Shown here: in pieces, positions 10,950-24,320 of the stretch | Position numbering within the stretch: position 1 is the stretch's first letter | How the letters are laid out: each line of letters begins with the position of its first letter | From: Himantopus leucocephalus | Taxonomy: Eukaryota > Chordata > Aves > Charadriiformes > Recurvirostridae | Direction: 5' to 3' | Assembly (NCBI GenBank): GCA_003993805.1 | Contig: RSEF01000003.1 | Span: forward strand, 61,975,531-62,039,530 | Length of the DNA: 64,000 nt | The notes under the pieces: model-generated | The model's input: the letters and a program-made list of their open reading frames with translations, nothing else | Told to the model about the DNA's origin: nothing | Databases searched by the model: none | Position numbers and translations under genes: made by a program

Positions 10950-13900
10950 AACTTAAGTTATATATAGAGATAACATATGAAAACTTTGGGACATTGGAAG
11001 ATTTAACAGGCTCCAGAAGTTCACCTGGACTGTCATTTGGCAATTGAGTCTCTAAACATAAGTAGATACTTCTAGTGGGTCAGACATATACCAAATATGT
11101 TTATTATGTCTATTTTAGGCATAATTTGTATTGTTCTAGATAATCTTTTTCTGATTTCTCTGTTAAAAAACAATCCAACTTCTACCCTTGCAGATAAGTA
11201 TGCAGTCTCTTTAAAAGCAGATACAAATTGTGGTTTGTGTATTTCAGAACAGGTTCTGAGCCTTAAATTGGGATTTAGAGGGGGTTTGGGTGGGGAGACA
11301 TTTTTATGGTGATACAATTGCTTGTGATTCTTGTTTGTGTGTTCCTGCTATGAAAACTTCATGGATATCTAATTTTAGACTCCTGAAAACTATATTTTTA
11401 AAAAAAAAAAGATTTTGAAGTACCATCTTTATTTGAGTGTGTAGGAAACAGAAGCACCAGAAACACAGACAATAATTCAGATTCCTGTTCAGCTTTTGTA
11501 AGACAGAACAATCCATTCCAGATATCTGATAGATTATCATAATTATTTGGACACATAGTGCAGAACTGATGCCTGGAAAATTATATAAGGTCTATAGAGT
11601 TTGGACTTAAGCATGTGATCTACTCAGCATTCATGTCACAGAAAAAAATCCTACAGGGTTTAGCAGCATTTAGGTCATGTCCCTGCTCACTCTAAGAGAG
11701 CATGGAAGTTTTAATTAGTCTTTCTGAGGCTCTTATGTTGGATTCTGTTTTCTCAGTTAGGTTCATGAATTTGATCCCATCACTTTTTGAGCTCTGCAGT
11801 GGGAAAATCTTAACCAACTTTTTTTAAATAGAATGCAGGTAAAGTTTTTGCCAGTCAAAGATGCCGTATGATGCTATGTACTTTTTATTTTACTTTGGTT
11901 AAAGAGTTCTACTGGATGTAATCTGATTTCAATAAACATTCCTTTATGGGGCAGACATATTCCACAGTGCCAGCTAGTTGAGGTAAAACAAAGTAGAAAG
12001 GGAAGAATTTGCCAGCTGTGTTTAGGGTAAACAGAATGCCTCGATTTTTATTCATTTTTTTTAATAAAAAGTACTCAAAATTTAAGTTAGAATAATGTAA
12101 CTGGCAAGTGGTATGACAGTTTAAAAACTTCTAAAAGATCTGGGGTTTTGGGGGTGTTCTTTTGCCAAGAACATAACAAGGACAAAAAGGGTGGAGAGAC
12201 CTCTCACAGTTCAAAGATAAGAACAGATAATCATATTTTGGTATGTAAAGCAATAAATATAGCTACCAGCTTGCCATTGGCAATGTTAACTTTTCAGAGA
12301 CAGAAACAATATTCAGAATTTCATCAGGCTGTATATAATAATCTAGAATTGTTTCATTTAAGTTTTGCAGAGCAAACAAAGAGTTGTTAGAGAAAAAAAT
12401 ACTAATAACAAACACAAACTGTGCTAATAACCTTGTATATATCTCAAGTTATTGCGAAATCTTAATGTCAAGAATTAAGAACACAGGCTCTCATCCAACA
12501 ATTCTGTGTTCATGGACAAGTCTTTATCATCATGTAAAAATCCTTGTTGAACTCAAATTTTAATCATTTGCAGAGATGAACACAAGATTTTTCTTCCATG
12601 AACAGCATACTTCCTTCTACCTACCGTATTCAAGATACCATCTGGTTCTGCTGTGATATCAGGGTCACAGAAGATGTGAAAAATTATTTAAAAGGATGAA
12701 ACTTGGGACCGTAGGTGAAATTTTAGAAGTATATCATCTATTTAGTAAAGGAATGTAATACACGGGAAATAATTTCTTCTTCAAAGTATCTGGAATAACC
12801 AATAAACTTATATCCGTTGCATTTCATACTACACTCGTGACTCTCAAACTTGGTCAATTGTATGATTTGCCTACTTGTTTTAACATAAAGCTGGGACTGA
12901 GGTCTGACCCTCTCATACTTGTTCACTTAAGCTATTTCTGCCCCCAAATGTTACTCCTGATATTGATAGCTGACATAATTCTGCATGTGTAAAGAGATAC
13001 TTTTTTGTGGCATAAATTTGGTAAATGCCAATTTGACTGCTTTTCATTATTCCAGAGTGAAAATATGGTGCTAAGATATGTTTTAAATGCTTTGTAAGGT
13101 ACTCAAATTACTTAGAAAATGCTTGATTTTTGAAATTGTAGGGGCTTAGCTCTCAGTAAGAATAAATGCATTTCCAGCCACTGCAGATATTTAGATTTCA
13201 AATAATGAAGTGTTTGGATATCTCATGACATATAGAGTGATTATTGATATATGCAATCAAACACCATAGTTTGCCTGGTTCTGTATTTTTGGAGTTTGGC
13301 AAATGGAAAAATTAGATTCAATACTGTGACTATGTATTTAAACATATAAAAATGAAATCATAGGCTGTGAATCTACATGTGTTGTAGATTGTTCCTCCTA
13401 TACATAGATATGGATACAATTAAGTCATGTAAATCACTACATATGTACATTGGCTCCATGGCTTTAAAGTTAACATTTTGTTCTTACATTCTCAGTCACG
13501 TTACTAGTGTTAGAGAGGGATTCTTAAATTTACTTTCCATTAACTTTTAAACAGTCATAAATAGGTTATTTGTTATCAATCCTTTCCTGACAAGGTTACT
13601 TAAATAAAGATGGAAAAAAGAACATTGATTTGTTTTGTTATATACCTGCTGAAAATGACTTTATTCTCAAGACAGTATATATCAGTTATATCCTGAAATA
13701 TAAATACAATGGAGTAACATGAACTTCATTGCAAAAACACTTCCTGGGGTAGCTGTTTAATCCACAGCCAAATGATAAACAGTCCTCTCTAGAAGAACTG
13801 TCCCTTTGCCCATCGGAGTCCATTAGCCACTCAGTTTTCACACGTTCCAGAACTCCTCCTTGTTTGTTCTTTAGTAGGAACTCAAGTATATGTCCATGTG

Positions 13901-16900
13901 AGAACAGGAATGTTACCTTTACAATGAGAAAACTGTCAGTTCAAGGGGTATTCTCAAAGATAAATTATATTAGAACAATCAAAAATGAGTTTGCTCAACT
14001 GCAAAGTTATTAATTTAGCCTGCTTTCAAGTAAAATAGTCTGAACCTTTAAAAACATGCAAATCTACAACTCTAGACAATAAGTATATGAAAATCAGTGC
14101 TTTATTATTGGCAGCCATTTGTTTTTCTGATGACTTTCTGTGATGATAGCAGAACATGCAGAACTGTTCCCAACGCTGGGCAGTTTCACTTCTGCAAAGG
14201 TTATTGCAAACATTTTCCTTGGTTTCATTCTTTGTGGATTTACACCCTTCCCTCTAAAAGTTTTGTTTTCGTGATGTTCAATTTGACAGGAATGTTAAAC
14301 TGACCTTGATTTGATCTAAAGACCACTAAAAGATTATTCATGACCAGGCTTGACCTCAAAACTCAAGATCAAGGCATAACTGCTGAGTCTCACTGTTTTT
14401 CCACTGAAAACACAAATGTTTAATGCTCTCAGCACTAAAATTTCCATTGACTATAATCTTCTTGTAGAATGTTTTTCATAACTAAGTTATGATCTCTGAA
14501 GACTCACATAGAAAATTGAAAAGTGTCCTTTCATCATTCTAAAAAGATCAATTTTTACAGATAGTGGACTTGAACATGTGAAATGAAGGACACTAATAAT
14601 TCAGCAGAGCAATTAAAAGAATGCTTAATATCAAGCTTAATTACCAGTCTGTAAGACTGAGACCTAGAGGTTTGTGACCTTCTGTGTTTATGATAAAGAA
14701 AATGCTTAAGTGGTCTGCCAGAGAGGGAACTGAACGCCCTTGCAGTGCCAAACCTATGGCCAGTTTATTACAAGAGCGGATTTACAGTGGAATGAGGTGT
14801 GGTGTCTTTGATGCCTACCCCAGATGACATTTAATATAAGAACAGGGATACTAACTCATCTAACCCAATAATGTGCCTCTAACAGCAAAAGAGATGTACA
14901 ACTACCTAAATGTAGGTGACAAATGACTTTTTAGTGCCCGAGGACATCCTGTTTAGTCTCCAACAGCTGTTCCAAAAAGATACAGGTCTCCCATAAGATC
15001 ATGTGTCATACCTGTGCCAAGTAACATAAGGCCTCAAAAAAATGTCACTAGATGTATGTATTCCGGCATCTGAATTTCTCCCTATGTTCAGTCTCATTCA
15101 GAAGAGCAGAACGGAGTTTTCTGGGGGTTTTTTTGGTTGGAAATTTTTCTAAATCATTCTTGAAAATGGTAGGTCAAGTAGTCAACACCATTGCAGTGGA
15201 AGATTAAAAATGTACAGATTGACTGACAGGTAAACAAGATTTCTATTATGCTCTTGTATGTCAGCCTTTGCTACTTACTAGATTTTTACAGCAACTGTTC
15301 TCAGGGGAAGAAGAGCCAACTGGAAGGATCACTGATCTCATCTGCTCTGGCAGTTCCTGTGTTTTTATCCCCTTGTTGAACAGATGTAATGTAAGCTTAA
15401 ATTGTAATAATAAGATTACCTACAAACAACAAGCCTATCCCACAATGGTTCCTGATAAAGCTCAGATATTTATAGGTCTATACAAAAATTTGTATTGCCC
15501 AAAATAGTGTAAAACTCATCTATCCTTGACTGCATGGCTTTCCACTCAGGTCAAATGGCCTGTTTTATGCAATTGATGACCTTCTTTCCTCCAAATAGCT
15601 GGCCCCAGTTTCCAAAATAGAATGTAAATCATGCAGAACTAGCCTGCCTCCCTGCCAGAGAGCTTTAGGTGACTTAGCAGAGCCAAGGACAAAGGAATGA
15701 AGCTGGACAAAATAAGTATGAATCCTCATTCGGGGGTCAGGAGAAGTCAAAAAGCCTATCAAGAACAGCCCTGGAATCAGTTTGAAGGACAGTAAACAAA
15801 GGGTATTAGCTGTAAATACATTTTTTCTGTTATTAACTGTCAAAAGCTGCTGCTATTAAGAAAACAAAGTATCCCATCTTTTCTCACAGAAGATAAAACA
15901 TTAATGAAGAATGTCTTCTCTGTATCATCTTTACAAACTGACATCTTATCTCAGACTGAGATCTATGTGTCAAATGGCAGTACTGGTCAAGCCAAACAGG
16001 CTCAGTCCCCAGAGCAAACATTCAGAAGACCTGGAGGCCCATGGCACCAATCTCACATGTGGATGTGAAAAACTCCGTGGTAATCTGGGGAAGAATGTAA
16101 GGCAATGACCACTGCCTTCAAACTCATAGTCTACATGAAGCTGCAAAGAAATGAATTTGTTTGCTTTTCCTTACTCATGCTTTCTTTAGCCTTTTCTTTC
16201 TGTCATACCCAAAGGCTTAATTCATCAAGAATGTGCTGATAGGCCAGACCAAGTAATAAAACATACAAGCACACAGATTCTTCCCACCCAATGATCAAGA
16301 GGAAATGTAATTAACACACACTAGAGAAGTTGGAGTTGCTGTCATGAGGATGATGCTTGCTCCCACTGTGAACAAGGCAAGGCACACAGACAGTATGATC
16401 CCAGGTCTGCAGCTTCACAAAGCCTCATGGAGGGTGCTAGATGAAGTGTTAAATAACAAACTTATCCACAGGGACCTGGTAATGAACTTACCCCACAGGA
16501 AATTAAAAGCAATAAATTAAGGCATGGTCCACTTGCTCACTGTTTTAACCCACAATTTGCAAGCTCAACTTTTAGTAACAGTAAAACAAAAAGATTCCAT
16601 CATGCCAGGTGCAGCTATTTTCTGCGTGACTTCTTACAGTTGATAAAATGCAATAACATGCAGATCATCTTTTGTAATCCTGCCATTCTTATGCCTTCTA
16701 CTTTCAGAGAAATCTTCCCTTAAAAAGTTCACCTGGAATTACCTTATATGTGCACAGCCCTAGATAAATCACAGTATTTCACAGTTGACATTTGAGGAAA
16801 TCCTGACGCTTATTCTCACAATTCCTTGAGTATCTGTTGATGACAAAAGTATTGTTCACACTTTAAGTCCTCTTTTGTTGTCCTCCACAGACTTTCTCAC

Positions 16901-18199
16901 CAGAGTTTCTCACCAGTTTAGTTTACAGTCGTACTGATGGTATGAGAAAAGTCTTGGTACCTGAAGTACTCTAGGCAACTTCAGGTGAAGGAGCTGGGAC
17001 GCTGGACCATTTTCTGGCTGCACCATTTTAGACTACAAACTGCTTTTTTTTTCTGTAATATCTTATGATTAGAGGGTACGAAGATTGCTTAGTGCCATTC
17101 TTATGACCTTTTCCAAAAGGCTTTGCCTTTTGGTGTCATGTCACAAAAATTCACACTATGGAGTGGGAGCTGTGCTTTCCACTGACCTGTCACAATTTTC
17201 CTATGTTAAATAACAGCAGGATGAGTTCAGGGACAGAGATCTCAACTCTACTTGCTTTTACTTTGCTTACCTTTACCTCCAAAAGTAAAAAGAAAAGCCA
17301 TGGCCATAAAATATGATATTCTGTGAGATCCTTTTATTGACCCCGTTTCATATTTGCTGGCTTATTTAATTTACACCTTCTGCTCACATCTTAGATCCCT
17401 CCTGTCAATTCTGTGGCTTTTATATAGTTCTGACTCTTGCTGCAGAAATGTCAGAAAAATTCTCCTAACAATCTTAGCTGAGCAAACTGTTAGCTTAGAG
17501 GATTTTTTACTTATTTTTATTTGAAGAAGAGGTGAGGAAAGTATAGAGAAATAAAAAGATCTATTTCAGAGTGATTTACAGTGTAAAGCCTAGCAATGTG
17601 TAAGACCAAAGGACAGTTTCCATTTTTAAAATTAATATTTCTGAAATTAGAAACAAGCCTCTCTCTTAATTATTCTGTCATTAGTGTGGAAATTACAATC
17701 CGTGTAAATGGGCTATCAGCCAATCAAGGGGAGAAAACTGTCCCACTAGGCTACATAAGAATATATTTCATTTGGGGTCTGGGTGCAAGGAGCATCTCTT
17801 TGGGTGCAAGGTACTGTGTCTCTGACAAAGATCAGTGCTAAATGCTGGAAGAAAGTCTACAAGAGGCAGGAGAAGTGGACACACCAGACTTATGCCATAA
17901 CATAGTGTAGTTTCCTATTTTGTTTCATATCCTAATAGTTTCTAATACTCCTTTTGTCTTTTTGGTTCATGTTGGGGATTGAGTATTTTTTTTTCACCAG
18001 AAAATTGCTCACAGGAAAAATTGACCTCAGATTCTTTTTTGGAGGGAGTGGTAATATCTAACTGAGAAGCTGTTACAGTGCATATACTACACAGGATGTA
18101 CATTGTTTACATTTATTGAATTTTATCTGCGTTTTTGGCTGACAGTTTTACCTCTTTCAGTTGGGAAAATCTGTCTGCTTATGCCCTGTTCTTTGCTTC
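10950..18199. other. Long unique AT-rich stretch, no gene seen
   Basis: More than 7 kb without a recognisable gene, LINE or SINE. Open frames are all under 95 codons. Small local features only: an A run at 11400-11410, a hairpin with 8-bp arms at 13370-13390 (AATCTACA/TGTAGATT), an 11-base tandem pair TTTCTCACCAG near 16893-16916, and GGGTGCAAGG repeated about 30 bases apart near 17780. Confidence 0.55.
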
Positions 18200-19440
18200 C
18201 CATCTTTTAAATAGCATCTTACCTCTGCTTATCTTTTAAATTCATAAGAGGACTTATTTATTCTTAACCTGTGATAGCCTAATTTCTCTAACGATCTTTG
18301 GTGACCAATCATCTGAGAACCTTCGGAAAACCCAAGTCCACTGTATTAACCTGATCTCATGTGTTTGCCTCTGCTTCCTCAAAGAACACAAAGAGCTTTT
18401 GAAGTTTTTGAAGCAATGAGTTACAAGTAAGATGTTGCTTTTTCCTGGTGTGTTAGTTTAGCTATATGCCTACTACGTGTACCTTTATGACAGCTTTTTT
18501 CCAATTTTGCAAGTATAGAAATTAGGGTTATTTGTCTATAATCTATATGAGTCCCTGTTTAAGAGCAAACCATTTTCTCTTTTATATGGACGGTGATTGA
18601 ACTGATAAACTGTATACATTTAATAGCTTGGCAATGTAGTATTTTACTCCATTTAAAGATTTCAGGTGACCATTAGCTTGGCTTTGTGACTCATCACTCT
18701 TCATTTAATGAACATTTTTCGAAGCTTCTGCTGCTGCTGCTTCTGCTCGAGATGACTCCTCCGACTCATCCCCCAGAAATAACAGTTCCAGGATGGGAGC
18801 TTCCTCATGTTCCTCATAGTCAGCAGGAATGTCATGAATGAATTTAGCCCTGCTCTTACAGTCTTACCTTGTCTGAGTAAACCTTTCACATCTTGACCAT
18901 CTATTAACCCTGCAGACACGGTCAGGCTTCTAGTTTCTGCTATGTTTGCTTTCAAATTAATCCATTTTGATTAATAATTTTATGCCTTTAACAAGTGAAT
19001 TCTAAGAATCTGTTTTGGCCTGTATTATAATTGTTTTGCATTTAATTCATCAAAGTTTATATTTTCTATTTTCCTCTTAGTTTAAATACAACATTGATTT
19101 TTTAAAGAATAAATTTTTCATAGCCGCCCCTTCTCTGCTGTTTACCAATTTGTTTTCATTTTTGTTGTTCTTTTAAAGTCCTTTTTGATATGCATTACAC
19201 ATTCAGTTTTAGTTCCTGATAGAATGCCTTCAAAAGATATTCCCCTGCTTCTGTAAACATTTAGCCGCCTTCCCTGTTTGCTTACATTTTTCAAAAAATC
19301 TGTGGTTACTCATCCTTATGCTGTTTCCATTTTTTAAATTAAAAACTACTCTACTGGATTTCTGTGGGTAGTAAAGTTGAAGGAAATTTGCTTTCGCAGA
19401 GAAACTACTGGCAAAATGTCTCATTTCAACTGCATTCATG
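18200..19440 (-). mobile_element. Ancient CR1-like LINE ORF2 fragment
   Basis: Read against the amniote CR1 consensus in reverse orientation, successive landmarks appear in the right order. GAAAACCCAAGTCCACTG (about 18327-18344) corresponds to the block A coding region. CTTCAAAGAACACAAAGAGC-type and TTGCAAGTATAGAAATTAGG-type segments follow at about 18378-18525. TTGCATTTAATTCATCAAAG (about 19036), TTTTAAAGAATAAATTTTTC and a long T-rich part up to about 19440 represent the region upstream of the reverse transcriptase. Many stops and indels show great age. A CTG-rich run at 18726-18747 lies inside it. Boundaries are approximate, and the assignment rests on remembered consensus order rather than high identity. 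Confidence 0.6.
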
Positions 19441-21699
19441 CATCCTTATCATTATTAATTATCATCACATAAATTACTTTCAAGAATGATAGCTGACAAA
19501 AGTCTGTTGCAGAAAACATGTCATTTGACACACAAATCTCTCTAGATGCTGCTTGCAAAACATCTGCTAGCAAGACACTATCCTGTGAACAAGTTATTGC
19601 TTTTTATGCAAATACCAACTCCAAAGAGTTTCACAAGGTAGCCTCTTAACAAATATATTCTAATAATGTAATCTTGAGGTTACCAGTGGCAACCTCTGTA
19701 TCTAAGAAGAAAAGTCAGCTTGCCAGTCAACAGCATTAATAATACCTGGTTGAGCTGCTAGTGTGAATTGTCATCAGACAGCATCTGGGTACTGCTCTAA
19801 GTTGTGAACAATTTTAGCTATGAAAGGATTTGCTCTGTCAGTAGAGGGCTGAGGCTACTTCTGGCGTCTCTGTTACAAATTTCTCCCAACTTGTCGTTCT
19901 ACTCTCATCTTATCTGAGCTTATTCACAGTGAAGTTCTCATGTATCTCGTGTCCCTGAGCCAGATACTGCTGTGGTGAAATTTTGGGTCTTATCAACATA
20001 TCACTGTTGTCAGGCTTTGAGTTCACATATGTTGCATGTCTGACTAAATTGCTTTTAGGACTAAACAGCTTTCAGGACTAAATTGGGTAACTAAGTCAAG
20101 AAAATAAAGGGAGAAATTAGCTCACGTTCATTGCCCATAAGTTTTTATGCCTCTTACCTTTTGCCCATTGCCTACATAGATCAGTTTTATGAGACTGTCA
20201 GGGTCTAGCATCTGTGTCAAATTCAATAAATCAAATTCAAAAATAGGAAAACTACTTGAGGAACGCAGTAGATTAATTCACTCTGGCAACTGCTATGTTT
20301 TGGAGTAGGGGGTATGGATCTTTGCTGGAGTAGAAATTTTAAATTATAATAATGAGCACAATCATAGAACAGGATGGAAATAAGATAGTGCAAATTTTGC
20401 CCACATGACTTCCTAAATTATTTTTTATGAAATATTTGTATCACTTTCTTGTCCTCTTATACAACTCCCCCATGAAACTGTCAACCTAAGCTATATAGGC
20501 CTTTTCACCTTCTTTTCCAGTATCATCAAAAACTCTCTTTCTAACCTGGATACAGGTATACATCCCTCTGCTTCTAGCTGGACTTGACCAACCTGTTTCT
20601 CATTCACAACTGTGCCCCAACACATTTCTTGAAGGGTTGTTCTAGTGACTCCTATCCATGGCAGTTTTCAGGACCAGTACCTATTCACAATCTCTTTGAG
20701 CCTCCTGTTATCTCTCATGTACCTGGAGTTCTGCCATCCATTGACTTCAGGATTTCCATTCTTCCTTGGTTTTCTCTCTAACCTTTTGATGCACCATCTG
20801 TGTCTCATTCAGAGGTGTCTTACCTTTCCTGTTACTCCTGCTGATGGTGGTTCTAAATTTGTAGTCCTTGGTCCACCTTCAGTATATTTTCTCTAAATTA
20901 CTATCCAGTGATATAGGTTTGAATTGTAAAGGATCCTTTTACAGGTCTACAGACTCACAGCAAGTCAGAAAATCTACAAAACTGAAATACCAGGGATCCC
21001 TTTGAAAATTAATTCTGACTGTCCAACCCAGTACAGCACTATGCACCTATAGCGAGTTTCTGAGCTTCGGCACTGTCGCTGGATAAATACTGAGAATATG
21101 CAGCTCTCTGTGTACTTTCCTCTTGCCTTCAGGTTTCCTCCTCTTCCTTACATATAAACTACACGGGGTAGCAAAAAGCATTTCTGGTTCAACTTGTCCA
21201 CTGAGGACCCTCCTTGTATGTTTTCAATATAACACATAACAGATTACCCTGTTCCCAAAAAGGATAAAAGGTTTTATAAAGTACAGTATAATTATATTTA
21301 TAGAAACAACTAAAATCACTCATATTATACATTTTTTTTGTCCTAAAATGAGGTAAAATATTGTAGGAAAAGAAATATTTGTTCCTCTGAATCCTTCATA
21401 ACCCCTGTGGGACACTCAGAAATATATTTGCAAATGGAAAACACACACATTGTCAAGTAATGCCAGACAAGTTTGCTTACAAAGACTTTGGAGCATTTCA
21501 AATGTTCATGTTTATAGCAAACATAGTGCTCTTCCAGTAGGGAACCTATCCAGGCATGCAACTGTCATTTACTTTTAAAGCCCACAAGATCTGAAATATG
21601 ACAGCTCTAAAACTTCAGGATTTTTTAAAAGCAGGCTTGATGAAAGACCCTGTCTTTGAAGCTGATGATGCCTGTGCAGCTGGAAGATCATGATCAACC
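19441..21699. other. Unique AT-rich DNA, no gene seen
   Basis: No coding sequence recognised. GGACTAAA is repeated near 20058 and 20077. A C/T-rich stretch around 20460-20890 gives two overlapping plus-strand open frames of 65 and 83 codons without domains. Confidence 0.5.
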
Positions 21700-22020
21700 T
21701 CACCAGAGAAGGCCTGGAAGCAGAGTGGGCCAAGGACCGTTCCCCAAGGGGCATTTTGTACTTGCCCATCCTGCTTCCAAGGTTAATAGTATGGAAGTGG
21801 CCACACTCTGCCTGGTGGCCTCCAAGTCACTTAGTTTACTGCCAGAGATGTAGTCAGTGCTCCTGCACTGATGGTCAGGGTGCTGCTTCAATAGGGCCAT
21901 GAGATGGGGCCAGAGAAACCCACAGCCATCAGGCCCTGGTCCCATCCACCCAGCTAGAAGCAGGACAGCCGGGGGGCACTGGGGAAGGCCAGGACAAGAC
22001 AAGGGCCAGGGCCCATGGCT

Positions 22021-22041
22021 GGGCAGGGCAGGGCTGTGGGG
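22021..22041 (+). other. G-quadruplex motif
   Basis: Four G runs of 3, 3, 3 and 4 bases are separated by loops CA, CA and CTGT. This meets the usual G3+N1-7 rule for an intramolecular quadruplex on the plus strand. Confidence 0.8.
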
Positions 22042-22104
22042 AGCTGTGGAGTGGCCCTGCTGCAGCATCACTGGGACAGGGGCTGATGGCACCAGAGGGC
22101 TGAC

Positions 22105-22177
22105 ATGGGGTCCTGGGCTGTGGGCAGGATTGGGGGAGGCCTGGGGAGATGAAATGGCGTCCTGGACCGTGGGCAGG
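22105..22177 (+). repeat. Decayed minisatellite, period about 49 bp
   Basis: ATGGGGTCCTGGGCTGTGGG at 22105 recurs at 22154 as ATGGCGTCCTGGACCGTGGG. Both are followed by CAGG, giving 24-base copies that match at about 21 positions. The spacing is 49 bases. Similar partial phrases lie just upstream (about 22013-22040). Confidence 0.6.
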
Positions 22178-22260
22178 TGGGGGAAAGACCCAAAGGGGTG
22201 GGCAGGGACAGCCAGGGCTGTGGGTGCCCTCATGGTCATGATACTGAGGCTTTGCTCCCC

Positions 22261-24171
22261 CTCTTTTAACAACTTAATTCTCTTATACTCTCCTCTGTAA
22301 AATAGTGAGCTTTTTTTAGTGTAGGTGAGTGGTTACTTTAAAAAAATCAGTACATACCATTAAATACCAAAAACAGAGCTAGGAGAAATGCCCCAGGTCA
22401 CAGCACCCAGCTCTTTTCCCCCTCTCCTGCCCTGTGGCAGTGTCTGTCACCCTGCCGGTCCCACCTCCTCCCACCGCTACTGCAGGGCTATGGGGACAAC
22501 TGGGTACAGTACTAACAACGCAGAGCAGACTCTTGTTCTTTTCTGAACAGTTACTTAAAAGAAGGCAAATATAATCAGACTGTACCGTAAAGACAGACTC
22601 AAACCCCAGAAAACCGCTTCTGCCTATAGGGAAGTGCTGTATTATGTGAATGCTCTATTATCTTTCCCTGCTACATAGAATATCTGAAATTTGAACCTGA
22701 GGACACTCTGTACCTGTTTTCATAGCCCTGAGTGCCTCACAGGGAAACATTTCATAAGCGTGAGCTCTATTCTTTTGAACTCTAAACATCTGCCTTAAGC
22801 GTCTGTTTTTAATCAAAATTAAACCAATGGCCTCCTTCAGTGGACAATGTGGTACAGATAAAAAAGGCCGATGGTGTATTGACTGCAAAGCCCTCAGCTT
22901 TCTTATTCCCACTTCAGATCCTTTGCCAAAGAACCTTGCTTGTCATTTCAGTTTTCCAGCAACAACCCAAATTTAATGTCAGAATTTCAAGGAAAGGTTA
23001 TATATAAATATATTCTTTGGGATTAATTTTCATCTTACTCTTCTTTTTCTATAAGCAACATACACATGCTTCTTTGAAAGAAAAAACTATATTCTGTTCA
23101 TGCAAGGTTAAAATATATTTATCATCTCTGAAGGGATTGGAGGCCATCATTTAGTGCAGTATGTACTGAGGGGAGTTAACCACATAATTCCTGTTAATGA
23201 TGAAAAATGAGTAAGCAGTTCAAAGTACACTGGTTTAAAAACACTCTGAATGTCCCAAATACATGGTGCTTCCAAAGGCCACATTACCTGGGGATATAAA
23301 TCATGGTGTACACATGCGATAGCTTTTAAAATGTTCAACTCTTCACTTTTTGCATTAAAACTAGGTTTCTTCCAACTCTATTTAGCATAAATTACACTTT
23401 GTTTGCATCACACAATAAGCTATTTGAAAACATCAGATTTAAGTCAATGAAAATGAGAGCACAGCCTGAGTAATTGCAAAGCTATTTTTACAGAATTGTC
23501 CATTGATAATGATAAACCCGTTTTTGTCAGCAAAGAAATTGTAGAGAGTCTATAATCAAAAATCATTCCCCCCAGCCTTTGCATTTGTATATGAAATGCC
23601 AGCTACTCTCCATCATTGTCTGTCTCAATAACATGGTTTCTGATTGTCGGATATATTTACAGTTTCTTGGGGAAAAAAAATCCTCGGTGAAGAATTAGTA
23701 TATCAGAGAAGGTAGGAATTTTCTAACAAACTTTTTTTGTGGGTCAGACATTTTAACATTCCTAAAAACTCTGGCCTACCTGAAGTAACACACTTAGTCC
23801 TGTGCAAGAACCTAGTCAAGCACACTTTAGTATTTAGATAAAGTTGAGCTTTCTTATAGTCAGAATAGGCAGCAGGAGACTGGACAACCAGTCTCTGCCT
23901 CTGCTAGTAAATGAAACTTCTCCAAGGCGTGGATCTGATCCCATGGTCAATGGACTGCTGTCACCAACATGGCCCATGGCACACTTTGGCCCCCAACACC
24001 CTCCCAAGCAATGCCTGGACACAACTGAGGGTTTATCACAGTCCAGTGACCGTTCCCAACAGGCAACATGAATGTGGCTGTTCTGTAGGGTATAAAAGCT
24101 GATATTGTACATGAGCTATACCAGCTGGCCTCGGTGCCAGAAAGGGGTCCTTAGGCTTTTTTATTTACTAC
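22261..24171. other. Unique DNA, no gene seen; one conserved-looking stretch
   Basis: No coding sequence recognised. A second mildly GC-rich patch lies at 22395-22500. The stretch 23440-23650 is rich in homeodomain- and SOX-like core sites (TAATTG, CATTGATAATGATAA) and could be a regulatory element, but nothing in one sequence proves it. Confidence 0.45.
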
Positions 24172-24320
24172 TGGAAATATAGCCCTGGAATCTATTCTGG
24201 GCTCTGCTGCTGAACTGCTGTCTAACCCCTCTGGGCCTCAGCTGCTCCTGCTTGGCATAAGGGTCAGGTTAGCAACAAATGCTTCCCTCTGTCAGATACA
24301 AAAAGCGCTAAGAGTTCCAG
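24172..24320 (+). mobile_element. MIR-like SINE remnant
   Basis: The order of phrases fits the MIR SINE core. TTCTGGGCTCTGCTGCTGAA (24195) and ACTGCTGT correspond to the consensus tail of the tRNA-like head. CTAACCCCTCTGGGCCTCAG (24222) corresponds to the consensus CTTAACCTCTCTGAGCCTCAG. AAAAAGCGCTAAGAG (about 24300) corresponds to the conserved TAAAGCGCTTAG. The segment around GTGACCTTGGGCAAG is missing. MIR elements are old and shared by amniotes, so such a remnant in a bird-like genome is reasonable. Confidence 0.7.

Larger units (their letters stand above)
21700..22260. other. GC-rich island with internal repeats, origin unknown
   Basis: An abrupt block of high GC, especially 21940-22230, inside AT-rich DNA. 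The plus strand is G-rich, with many GGGCAGG and CTGTGGGG phrases. Overlapping open frames of 190 codons (minus, 21700-22272) and 133 codons (plus, 21899-22300) occur. Both are low-complexity translations (Pro/Ser/Ala-rich and Gly/Trp-rich) as expected when GC content removes stop codons, so I do not call genes. CpG is scarce despite the GC content, so it is not a typical promoter CpG island. It may be a decayed minisatellite or an unrecognised insertion. Confidence 0.6.

Noticed and set aside
21700..22300. Open frames of 190 (minus) and 133 (plus) codons
   Set aside because: Both lie over the same GC-rich island, translate to low-complexity Pro/Ser or Gly/Trp-rich sequence and show no domain; few stops are expected there from composition alone.
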